A stretch of DNA of 11,249 nucleotides, taken from NCBI GenBank assembly GCA_003024985.2, contig PXIH01S0050930.1; one strand, 5' to 3'. Positions within the stretch are counted from its first letter, which is position 1; every line of letters begins with the position of its first letter. Under the pieces are notes generated by a model, which searched no databases, was not told the DNA's origin, and worked only from the letters and a program-made list of their open reading frames with translations. The translations under genes were made by a program, and so were the position numbers. This stretch comes from Euperipatoides rowelli (Eukaryota > Onychophora > Udeonychophora > Euonychophora > Peripatopsidae). Shown in pieces: positions 1 to 8,538 of the stretch.

Positions 1-350
1 CCCAGTAAATTTTTATGTAAGCTATGCCATACGATTATTTTTTGATTAGGCTATCCCTATGGAAAATATAAATAAACACTGATTGGAGTTTGATCTGTTT
101 TCTTGACTGACACATTTTTGGAATTAAATGAGTAAAGAGGCTAAGGCTGATTGCCTTGGAGCAATCTTGGCAATTTAATACAGTAATATAATATTTTTTA
201 TTCTTTTTACTGATTTTAAATATTAAAATAACTTAAATATCAATAATTGATTCAATTACCATAGGTGAAATGTAATTCAAAATCGATAACAAATTTTTTA
301 TTTGATTGATAGAATGTATTATGATCCCATATACACTAACACAATGGGTT

Positions 351-426
351 TGGTATAAGGTATAACTTCATGTAGACAAGTCAAAAATAGTATAGTGGAA
401 TGGTATAAAAGGTATACCTGCATGTA
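351..426 (+). repeat. Two-copy imperfect local repeat
   Basis: Units 351-375 and 401-426 both read tggtata, then aggtata, then a tcatgta or gcatgta ending, at a spacing of 50 bp. The DNA between does not match well. It looks like a decayed short tandem duplication with no evident function. Confidence 0.5.
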
Positions 427-1159
427 TATACTGGAAATACAAAACAGAGATCTGCCTCATATGAAAGTCTTAGACTTATTCACAATAGCATTCCAGTAAA
501 TTTTAAGATAATTCCAAACCAATAGCCCATACCAAAAGTTAATATGTTCTAGCACACTTGGAAGAATAAGTACAGATATTGATTACTAGCAGGTAACAGA
601 TAAAAAAAAATGACTAAATGACGTTAAAAGTTAATTTTTGGAAATTACGACAAAAAAGCAATTATTTTTTTATTTCAGCAAACCTAAGAAGATCCGTACA
701 TTAGCTAAATAAAATCACATATCCAAACTTTAAAAAATAAAGGGTCATAAGCAGTATATATCCATTAAAAAAAAACTTTTTTTTTAGATTTAAAATTTTA
801 AGCAATTATTTTAGATGCAGATAATTACCTTGATTGTTTGCTATACTGCATTATTAATTTAACTTTAAAAAGAAAACATGATATTCATTAAAAAAAAAAG
901 GTCATTTTTGTATCAAATTTTTAAATAAATTTTTATTTTTTAAAAAATTATTTTATGAATATAGTTATTTGTTTAAATGGCCAAAAATCATTATATACTG
1001 TATTTGAATTTTAAAAATTAATTTATTGATATAGTTTATTTCCTGAAAAATACATTGTTTAAAATATACAGTATAAAAGCTCATTTTTTTTTTGAAAAAT
1101 TAAAATTTAAAAAAAAAAAATTATCTTATTTTGTTGGTGATGGTATGTAAAAAATTTTA

Positions 1160-1189
1160 TTTGTTTTATTTTATTTTAACTGTTTTTAT
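1160..1189 (+). repeat. 30-bp dispersed repeat, second copy in the left arm
   Basis: Matches 4159-4188 exactly. The sequence upstream of it does not resemble the 36-mer, so the 36-bp and 30-bp units are separable. Confidence 0.75.
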
Positions 1190-1536
1190 TATAAATTTAT
1201 TTATTTGATTTAGTATAAATTTCTGTCTGCTGTATAATTTTTAAAATCATTCATGTGAAAGTTTAAAGCACTGCTTCTATAAGTTTACAAAAAAGTGAGT
1301 TTATCTAGCACATTAAAATTATTTAGAACTTTACCTGAATTTTGAGCAAGGAATTTAAATCATATGCACCAAATGTGTATTTAGCAATACTAGATGTTTC
1401 TAGTTGGCTATTTGTGCAATATTTGCATTGTTGTTAGGGAATGTAACGTCTTCAACATTTGCTGAGAGCTTGCCGCATTCCAGGTAACTGGCTGTCTGAA
1501 GTATTGATATCTGGGCAGATGTGCAACATCTTGGGA

Positions 1537-1566
1537 AAGAGGAGCCTCGTTTAAAAATCTCCTCTT
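1537..1566 (+). other. Small hairpin in a GC-richer patch
   Basis: aagaggag at 1537-1544 is paired by ctcctctt at 1559-1566 with a 14-base loop, and the stem extends further if a 3-base bulge is allowed. It sits inside an unrecognised, modestly GC-richer stretch (about 1390-1590) that stands out from the surrounding AT-rich sequence. Mirror copy at 9684-9713. It could be part of a decayed mobile element; no function is claimed. Confidence 0.45.
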
Positions 1567-2286
1567 CTTTCCATAGGTATTTTTGAATTATTCTCGTTCT
1601 GTTACAGCATTTATCTGCTCTATTTTATATTCATCTATTTGATTTTGTTTTTTAATCTTATAGGCGATAATATACTATAAGTGCAAATATAAAAGTTGGG
1701 TTTTTTTTAAAAAAAAGTTGTGTCTTAGAGATTGTTTGATTTCAAAGATAGAAAATCGAAAAATTTCATTGTTTTAAAACTCCTTATTTTAAAAAAGAAA
1801 TTACAAATTTTATATTTATAAGTTGAAAGCTAAATAATAGTTCTGATTAAAATATTCAAATGAGTAAAATAAAATGTCTATTTTAACAGTTCACTGGTAG
1901 CATCAGCAGATTTTGGCATTAGCCTCAAATGCTATATGTTGTATATACTGTAATTATATTTAATAATAAAAAAATCACAATTTTAAAAATTAGGATTTGT
2001 TAAAATTTGCCGTTGTTGAGTTATTCTAATTAGCAAATGGCTACCAATGTTGTGCAACAACTTCAATGGAAATATAACGAGGATAGGCCTTCAGCTTACA
2101 TAATTTTGTTATCGTTGCTTCTGAATTAAGAAATGCAAAATATATGAAATTATCATATACTGTATATTATACTATATACTGAATATTATTTCTTTCTTCA
2201 TTATCTTAATTTTGTTCATTCATTATAAATTTGTGATGTTTATAAAATAATTGAATGACCATTGTAAACATGTAATTAGTCATTGA

Positions 2287-2415
2287 TAGGGATCCCCCAG
2301 ACGTCCCATATAATAAGGGATTGTATGGTATTTTAGCTAAGTGTTCCCTTGTCCCGACAAGTATTGTTGGATTGCAAAAATGTCCCATATTTTGATAATA
2401 GTTATCCCTTATTTC
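2287..2415 (+). mobile_element. Possible hAT-like relic with GTCCC/GGGAC words
   Basis: The segment opens with taggga and cagacgtccc, then carries repeated gtccc, tccctt and cccga words over about 130 bp. It resembles the ends of hAT elements that begin near AGGGTGACCAGACGTCCC, a pattern known from several animal genomes. Here the opening is altered and no second end or transposase is seen. A 60-codon open frame on the opposite strand (2206-2388) overlaps it. That frame is unlike any protein I know and is best explained by the relic. Family assignment is from memory of consensus ends only. Confidence 0.4.
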
Positions 2416-2700
2416 AAAAATTTATATGAGAATATTTGAATACATTATTTTTAACTTTAACCTCCTGCACTGTTTGTGGGCTTTTTCTTTTCAAAATACA
2501 AATTAAAGCCTTAAAAAATTATATAAGGACTTACAATGCATATTTTTAAATCGTGCTAAAATGTTAATTCCCCATCAAACTCATATTGGAAATTGTTTAC
2601 TATGGTGTATGTCTCATGATATTCTGTATATAATTTTAAAAAAAGAAAAAAGAATTGATGCTGCTAATAGCTACCGGTAACTAAACTTTTTTTTAAATCT

Positions 2701-2711
2701 CCCCCCCCCCC
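2701..2711 (+). repeat. C11 homopolymer
   Basis: Eleven C in otherwise AT-rich sequence, matched by 11 G at 8539-8549. Confidence 0.95.
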
Positions 2712-3318
2712 TCCTCATTTTTTTTATCTTGGATCCCTAGTCATTAACCGTATTGTAAACCATAATATTCTGTATTTAATGCTTCCTAAATGTACAATAA
2801 AAGTCTGATAGTATAGTCTTCTATGGTCTGACAGTATGATAGCCCGACATCTGTTAACTCTGTAAATAGTATCATCATCATTGTACTGTTACTTACAGTA
2901 TGCAATATAAAGCCATACTGGGCAAATAGGTTGCTTTGTTGGTATTCATGTGTGTTATTGCTATTACTTCATGTCAAAATATGCAACTAATGCACATATC
3001 TTGTGTAAAATGTATAACTATTGTGAATTGGGTTATATCTAGGTCTGTCAGTTTTGCATAATTATTAATTTAGTTCAAGCAATGTCTTTTAGCACCGGTT
3101 ATCATAGTTTACTGTATTCATTTAATGGATTAAACAAATAGAAAATTTACTGTATATAAAAAATTTCACATATTCAGTTTGTGTTTGTTTAGCCTAAAAT
3201 GATTTATTTGACTGTTAATTTGATTACTTTATAAGAAAAGAAAATTAATGGCTAATTCCTCTTTATCATCACGAGTGTAATTCAAATTCTTTAAATTTTT
3301 ATAGCTTCCAGTTTCTAC

Positions 3319-3339
3319 TTTTTTTTTTTTTTTTTTTTT
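3319..3339 (+). repeat. T21 homopolymer
   Basis: Twenty-one consecutive T. The mirror run at 7911-7931 has exactly 21 A. Runs of this length mutate quickly and are error-prone in sequencing, so equality is informative about the origin of the palindrome. Confidence 0.95.
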
Positions 3340-4122
3340 GAAAGTTGAGAATTAAGAAAGAATTTTCACCTGTAGTTGTAAAAACAAAGTTTAAATTTAT
3401 ATACTGTACATATCAGAAATCTGGAAGTTATTTTTAAAATCTTTAAATAAGTTTTACACACTAAAAAAAAAAAACACAAATAAATATTAGATCCACATTT
3501 TTGTTGGCTGAAATTTTCATAAAAATATCAAATTAATATTAAAATTGAATGTCATTTTTATATGACTAAAATTTAATTTAATTTTTTAATTGATAGTGGC
3601 TCTGATTAATAACTATTTACAACCATTATGAAATCGCAGTAAATTGTTTTTTTTTATTATTGTAAGTTAAAAAACGATTGAAAGTATGTTAATAGGAATT
3701 TTTTTATCACTATAAAGCTGAAGGTTTTTATCTACCCAAAATACAAATATATACATTATCATAATAGTAATTTTATATAAACTAATTTATTTAAATATAC
3801 AGCAATTACACTATTGAATTGTAATATATTGGATCAACAAATCAAATTAGTCAATACAAAGAGCTGTCTCATATATGGAAATAGGAGTACTACTACTATA
3901 AAACTGTAAGCATTTTTTTTATATCAAAAGTTAGGAATGCTAATGACAAAATAATGGTACCTTATTGATTTGGGAGTTATACAGTTTTCATCTTTCTTAA
4001 CAATTTATCTTTTCATTCTATTTTCTCTTCTGTTTAGTTAACTTTGCCTTTACTTGGAATGAATCTTGCATGATTTTGATATAAATTTTATTCAAATTCA
4101 TCCATGTATTTTTGTAATATAA

Positions 4123-4158
4123 AAATAATAAAATTGAAAATAAATAAGGCATTTACTT
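4123..4158 (+). repeat. 36-bp repeat, outer copy in the left arm
   Basis: Same orientation as 5696-5731 and inverted relative to 5519-5554, so within one arm the two copies face each other around 1360 bp (4159-5518) that includes the exon. It abuts a 30-bp dispersed repeat at 4159-4188. Confidence 0.95.
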
Positions 4159-4188
4159 TTTGTTTTATTTTATTTTAACTGTTTTTAT
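4159..4188 (+). repeat. 30-bp dispersed repeat, copy adjoining the 36-mer
   Basis: Identical to 1160-1189, core tattttaactgttttta. Similarity continues loosely downstream: both copies are followed, with a small indel, by ataaattt and a T-rich tail. This suggests two diverged members of an AT-rich repeat family rather than chance. Confidence 0.75.
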
Positions 4189-4325
4189 ATTACCATAAAT
4201 TTGGTTATTTTGGCAAATAAATTGTTAGTCATTTAACTTTTTAAAATAAAAAGCCCTGAACAGGAATAATTTTCTTGACCAGGCAGGAGATGAGAAACAA
4301 TATTTTTTTTAGTGGCCTAAAAAAG

Positions 4326-4342
4326 TTTTTTTTTTTTTTTTT
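4326..4342 (+). repeat. T17 homopolymer
   Basis: Seventeen T, matched by exactly 17 A at 6908-6924. Confidence 0.95.
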
Positions 4343-4723
4343 CCACTTTATGATACACAGGTTGTATTTTAATGTATTTAAAATAATCTAATAATATTTT
4401 TATTAGATGTTTCTGATAAACCAAATAAAATAATAAAGTCAAGATTATAATATCATAAACATAAACAATACATTAGCAAAATATATTTTTATTATTTTCA
4501 AGTGCATTGCACAGTGACCAGATAATCCATTACAGGAAGTTAGGGAAACATTTGCTTAAATATGAAAGCGAGTGATTTTGGGTTTCAGTATATTGTTTTA
4601 AAAATTATGGAAATTTGGTATGAAAATTAAATTCTGCCTTTTTACTCAACACACACATTTTCAAGTTGATTCATGAAAATTAATTATACATGTGCCGATG
4701 TTTAAACATCAATTAATTTATTC

Positions 4724-4788
4724 ACTGCCCTTCTAGAATAGCTCTGCGGACCTCTGGAGGTCCACATACCATAGGTTAAGAACCGCTG
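4724..4788 (-). mobile_element. Mirror of the hAT-like terminus
   Basis: Exact reverse complement of 6462-6526. The two mirror copies face each other but are products of the large palindrome; they should not be read as the two ends of one transposon. Confidence 0.6.
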
Positions 4789-5170
4789 CTATACATAAAA
4801 CACATTGTCAAAAGCATGACAAAATCAAAATGGTGGATAAAAGGAACAAATCATAAAAATGTGCATAAAATATGATGTAATGTTTTACAAAAATATAGGA
4901 ATCAATGTGTGGTAAATTTTTTTAATAAAATATTAAATTTTGACAAACTTAATGAATTATAAGCAATAAACATTTTTCTAGACGAGACCAATAGTTTAAA
5001 TATTAAAACTAAATGGAAAGGGTTAACCCTCCGACATACAGTATTATATGATCACTCAATTATAATAGTTTTAATTTTTCTATTCAAACAATTAAATTTC
5101 TATATAATTTAAGTTTTAGTTTCAGCATTAAAATTTTACATAAAAATAAAATTATTGGTACAGTACGTAC

Positions 5171-5375
5171 TTCAGGAAGTGTTCGCTCGCCTGCCATGAC
5201 TAGAAACTCTAGCACATTATCAACAGAACCAGAGTCGGACATATTTTTCTCAACCACGGGATATATTTCTTTTAATCTTTGTCCATACAGCTTATTGCTC
5301 ATTACACCCTCACGAGCTTGCATCAAGTTAACATTGCCACGTAAAGTGTTGATCTCACCATTGTGAGCCAAAATT
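5171..5375 (-). CDS. Mirror copy of the glutamate synthase exon (antisense arm)
   Basis: Reverse-complement twin of the exon at 5875-6079, with the same intact frame, acceptor (5376-5377) and GT donor (5165-5170). The two exons point away from each other, their 5' ends separated by 499 bp. A second copy with both splice sites and frame unbroken shows that the duplication has had no time to decay, or is not real. If the palindrome is genuine, only one copy can lie in the correct orientation for a transcript of the parent gene; the other would be intronic antisense or part of a truncated duplicate. Confidence 0.85.
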
Positions 5376-5518
5376 CTAAAAGAATAATGAACTATGGTTT
5401 TTAAAATGTTTTACCACCTATTTAAAAAAATTTAACAAGCAAGATAAAAAAAAGCATAAAATGCATATACAGTATAATAAAGCAATAAAATTCATATATA
5501 ATAAAGAGGCCTAAATTT

Positions 5519-5554
5519 AAGTAAATGCCTTATTTATTTTCAATTTTATTATTT
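5519..5554 (-). repeat. 36-bp repeat, inverted copy at the inner edge of the left arm
   Basis: Reverse complement of 5696-5731. Together they flank the spacer as a short inverted repeat able to pair as a 36-bp stem with a 141-nt loop. This pair is the likely seed of the large palindrome. Confidence 0.95.
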
Positions 5555-5695
5555 ACCAACAACTGAATGACGAACAACTCAAATCAAGATTCTGGTTAAT
5601 ATAAATAGAATAAATGATTCATATGGCAGACAACCCTTTTTGTTTCACTAGTTCTTTGGCCACAAATTCCACATTTCTAATCACCATTTAAGGAC
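5555..5695. other. 141-bp single-copy spacer of the palindrome
   Basis: This is the only part of the window without a mirror partner. It is centred on 5625, the symmetry point of the whole window. It is flanked by inverted copies of a 36-bp repeat (5519-5554 and 5696-5731), so a single strand could fold into a hairpin with this segment as the loop. It is slightly less AT-rich than the arms. I see no open reading frame of note, no promoter-like element and no internal palindrome. In a fold-back event the spacer is the genuine continuation of one arm, so it should be contiguous with that arm in a normal haplotype. Confidence 0.95.
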
Positions 5696-5731
5696 AAATA
5701 ATAAAATTGAAAATAAATAAGGCATTTACTT
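5696..5731 (+). repeat. 36-bp repeat, copy at the inner edge of the right arm
   Basis: Identical base for base to 4123-4158 in the same orientation. The identity starts exactly at 5696, the first base of the arm (c at 5695 against a at 4122), and stops at 5731 (a at 5732 against t at 4159). Key bases are a run of A/T with the internal word ataaggcatttac. Confidence 0.95.
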
Positions 5732-5874
5732 AAATTTAGGCCTCTTTATTATATATGAATTTTATTGCTTTATTATACTGTATATGCATTTTATGCTTTT
5801 TTTTATCTTGCTTGTTAAATTTTTTTAAATAGGTGGTAAAACATTTTAAAAACCATAGTTCATTATTCTTTTAG
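5696..5874 (+). other. 3' end of the intron upstream of the glutamate synthase exon
   Basis: AT-rich non-coding sequence leading to the pyrimidine-rich acceptor at 5860-5874. It begins with the 36-bp repeat copy. If the spacer is the true upstream continuation, the intron extends through 5555-5695. No coding potential is seen. Confidence 0.7.
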
Positions 5875-6079
5875 AATTTTGGCTCACAATGGTGAGATCA
5901 ACACTTTACGTGGCAATGTTAACTTGATGCAAGCTCGTGAGGGTGTAATGAGCAATAAGCTGTATGGACAAAGATTAAAAGAAATATATCCCGTGGTTGA
6001 GAAAAATATGTCCGACTCTGGTTCTGTTGATAATGTGCTAGAGTTTCTAGTCATGGCAGGCGAGCGAACACTTCCTGAA
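5875..6079 (+). CDS. Internal exon of NADH-type glutamate synthase, glutaminase domain (partial gene)
   Basis: Glutamate synthase (GOGAT) transfers the amide nitrogen of glutamine to 2-oxoglutarate, giving two glutamates. Its N-terminal class II amidotransferase domain releases the ammonia. This 205-bp exon encodes about 68 residues of that domain. Recognisable signatures are AHNGEINTLRGN, then AREGVM, LYG, YPVVE, SDSGS, DNVLEFL and a final LPE, which together are typical of the eukaryotic large-subunit enzymes. The acceptor is a pyrimidine-rich tract ending ttttag at 5874. Base 5875 completes a split codon, in good agreement with the R-x-L-A-H-N-G-E family pattern. The exon ends with GAA at 6079, followed by the donor gtacgt at 6080-6085, where the family continues with roughly AVMTMVPEAW. 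The frame has no stop; the apparent start at 5879 is a TTG leucine codon, not an initiator. It is about 3-5% of a protein of some 1,500-2,100 residues. The rest of the gene is not in the window. An exact antisense copy lies at 5171-5375. Confidence 0.9.
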
Positions 6080-6461
6080 GTACGTACTGTACCAATAATT
6101 TTATTTTTATGTAAAATTTTAATGCTGAAACTAAAACTTAAATTATATAGAAATTTAATTGTTTGAATAGAAAAATTAAAACTATTATAATTGAGTGATC
6201 ATATAATACTGTATGTCGGAGGGTTAACCCTTTCCATTTAGTTTTAATATTTAAACTATTGGTCTCGTCTAGAAAAATGTTTATTGCTTATAATTCATTA
6301 AGTTTGTCAAAATTTAATATTTTATTAAAAAAATTTACCACACATTGATTCCTATATTTTTGTAAAACATTACATCATATTTTATGCACATTTTTATGAT
6401 TTGTTCCTTTTATCCACCATTTTGATTTTGTCATGCTTTTGACAATGTGTTTTATGTATAG

Positions 6462-6526
6462 CAGCGGTTCTTAACCTATGGTATGTGGACCTCCAGAGGT
6501 CCGCAGAGCTATTCTAGAAGGGCAGT
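6462..6526 (+). mobile_element. Solitary hAT-like transposon terminus (relic)
   Basis: It begins cagcggttcttaacct, the typical terminal inverted repeat start of many hAT-superfamily DNA transposons and their non-autonomous derivatives. A subterminal GTCC/GGAC-rich section follows, as is usual for this group. Bases 6487-6502 form a hairpin (ggacct / aggtcc with a 4-base loop), and the attctag word after it also fits the family pattern. I do not find the opposite terminus (a reverse-complement ending in aaccgctg) downstream in this arm, nor any transposase fragment. This looks like a truncated or decayed end inside the intron. The inner limit is approximate. Confidence 0.6.
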
Positions 6527-6907
6527 GAATAAATTAATTGATGTTTAAACATCGGCACATGTATAATTAATTTTCATGAATCAACTTGAAAATGTGTGTG
6601 TTGAGTAAAAAGGCAGAATTTAATTTTCATACCAAATTTCCATAATTTTTAAAACAATATACTGAAACCCAAAATCACTCGCTTTCATATTTAAGCAAAT
6701 GTTTCCCTAACTTCCTGTAATGGATTATCTGGTCACTGTGCAATGCACTTGAAAATAATAAAAATATATTTTGCTAATGTATTGTTTATGTTTATGATAT
6801 TATAATCTTGACTTTATTATTTTATTTGGTTTATCAGAAACATCTAATAAAAATATTATTAGATTATTTTAAATACATTAAAATACAACCTGTGTATCAT
6901 AAAGTGG

Positions 6908-6924
6908 AAAAAAAAAAAAAAAAA
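6908..6924 (-). repeat. A17 homopolymer, mirror of the T17 run
   Basis: Equal in length to 4326-4342. Confidence 0.95.
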
Positions 6925-7061
6925 CTTTTTTAGGCCACTAAAAAAAATATTGTTTCTCATCTCCTGCCTGGTCAAGAAAATTATTCCTGTTCAGGGCTTT
7001 TTATTTTAAAAAGTTAAATGACTAACAATTTATTTGCCAAAATAACCAAATTTATGGTAAT

Positions 7062-7091
7062 ATAAAAACAGTTAAAATAAAATAAAACAAA
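7062..7091 (-). repeat. 30-bp dispersed repeat, mirror copy
   Basis: Mirror of 4159-4188; it abuts the 36-mer at 7092-7127. Confidence 0.75.
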
Positions 7092-7127
7092 AAGTAAATG
7101 CCTTATTTATTTTCAATTTTATTATTT
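7092..7127 (-). repeat. 36-bp repeat, outer copy in the right arm
   Basis: Mirror of 4123-4158. With 5696-5731 it brackets the exon-bearing segment 5732-7091 as exact terminal-like inverted repeats. Bases outside the pair (…aaggac before 5696 and ttatatta after 7127) show no obvious target-site duplication. Confidence 0.95.
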
Positions 7128-7910
7128 TTATATTACAAAAATACATGGATGAATTTGAATAAAATTTATATCAAAATCATGCAAGATTCATTCCAAGTAA
7201 AGGCAAAGTTAACTAAACAGAAGAGAAAATAGAATGAAAAGATAAATTGTTAAGAAAGATGAAAACTGTATAACTCCCAAATCAATAAGGTACCATTATT
7301 TTGTCATTAGCATTCCTAACTTTTGATATAAAAAAAATGCTTACAGTTTTATAGTAGTAGTACTCCTATTTCCATATATGAGACAGCTCTTTGTATTGAC
7401 TAATTTGATTTGTTGATCCAATATATTACAATTCAATAGTGTAATTGCTGTATATTTAAATAAATTAGTTTATATAAAATTACTATTATGATAATGTATA
7501 TATTTGTATTTTGGGTAGATAAAAACCTTCAGCTTTATAGTGATAAAAAAATTCCTATTAACATACTTTCAATCGTTTTTTAACTTACAATAATAAAAAA
7601 AAACAATTTACTGCGATTTCATAATGGTTGTAAATAGTTATTAATCAGAGCCACTATCAATTAAAAAATTAAATTAAATTTTAGTCATATAAAAATGACA
7701 TTCAATTTTAATATTAATTTGATATTTTTATGAAAATTTCAGCCAACAAAAATGTGGATCTAATATTTATTTGTGTTTTTTTTTTTTAGTGTGTAAAACT
7801 TATTTAAAGATTTTAAAAATAACTTCCAGATTTCTGATATGTACAGTATATAAATTTAAACTTTGTTTTTACAACTACAGGTGAAAATTCTTTCTTAATT
7901 CTCAACTTTC

Positions 7911-7931
7911 AAAAAAAAAAAAAAAAAAAAA
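7911..7931 (-). repeat. A21 homopolymer, mirror of the T21 run
   Basis: Same length as 3319-3339; see the finding on homopolymer identity. Confidence 0.95.
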
Positions 7932-8538
7932 GTAGAAACTGGAAGCTATAAAAATTTAAAGAATTTGAATTACACTCGTGATGATAAAGAGGAATTAGCC
8001 ATTAATTTTCTTTTCTTATAAAGTAATCAAATTAACAGTCAAATAAATCATTTTAGGCTAAACAAACACAAACTGAATATGTGAAATTTTTTATATACAG
8101 TAAATTTTCTATTTGTTTAATCCATTAAATGAATACAGTAAACTATGATAACCGGTGCTAAAAGACATTGCTTGAACTAAATTAATAATTATGCAAAACT
8201 GACAGACCTAGATATAACCCAATTCACAATAGTTATACATTTTACACAAGATATGTGCATTAGTTGCATATTTTGACATGAAGTAATAGCAATAACACAC
8301 ATGAATACCAACAAAGCAACCTATTTGCCCAGTATGGCTTTATATTGCATACTGTAAGTAACAGTACAATGATGATGATACTATTTACAGAGTTAACAGA
8401 TGTCGGGCTATCATACTGTCAGACCATAGAAGACTATACTATCAGACTTTTATTGTACATTTAGGAAGCATTAAATACAGAATATTATGGTTTACAATAC
8501 GGTTAATGACTAGGGATCCAAGATAAAAAAAATGAGGA

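Larger units (their letters stand above)
1..5170 (-). other. Mirror of the long downstream intron
   Basis: Reverse-complement copy of 6080-11249 with the same relics and no gene of its own. Reading frames longer than about 60 codons are absent apart from the one inside the transposon relic at 2287-2415. Confidence 0.6.
1..5554 (+). repeat. Left arm of giant inverted repeat
   Basis: This arm is the reverse complement of 5696-11249. Stretches compared by eye at the outer end, around 300-640, 1380-1440, 1680-1740, the hAT-like relics, the exon and the inner edge agreed without a mismatch. The T21, T17 and C11 runs have equal length in the other arm. Constant coordinate sums of 11250 exclude any net insertion or deletion between the arms. 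The match ends at 5554: base 5555 (a) would need g at 5695's partner position and does not pair. The arm carries the antisense copy of the glutamate synthase exon and its introns. Such identity over AT-rich non-coding DNA means either a very recent event, ongoing gene conversion, or an artefact of sequencing, amplification or assembly. Confidence 0.97.

Noticed and set aside
1435-1485. Possible short exon between ttgttgttag and caggtaact
   Set aside because: Splice-like words are expected by chance in such sequence, and none of the frames gives a recognisable protein or a glutamate synthase continuation.
2206-2388. 60-codon open frame on the minus strand (mirror at 8862-9044)
   Set aside because: No recognisable protein, no splice or promoter context, and it overlaps a transposon-like GTCCC relic. 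Its presence twice is only due to the palindrome.
5555-5695. Spacer as a replication origin, promoter or CRISPR-like element
   Set aside because: No repeats, no clustered binding words and no promoter pattern visible. It reads as ordinary intron-like DNA.
5879-5881. Translation start at 5879
   Set aside because: The codon is TTG and reads as the leucine of the internal L-A-H-N-G-E motif. A splice acceptor lies five bases upstream, so this is an internal exon.
6080-6166. Extension of the glutamate synthase frame beyond LPE to a stop at 6164-6166
   Set aside because: The residues after 6079 lose all family similarity and become AT-rich intron translation, while a good GTACGT donor sits exactly at the loss of similarity.
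4724-6526. A 1.8-kb hAT transposon with facing termini at 4724-4788 and 6462-6526
   Set aside because: Both termini are mirror images made by the large palindrome, with the CAG ends of each pointing towards the centre. A real element would have its ends pointing outward, and no transposase is present.
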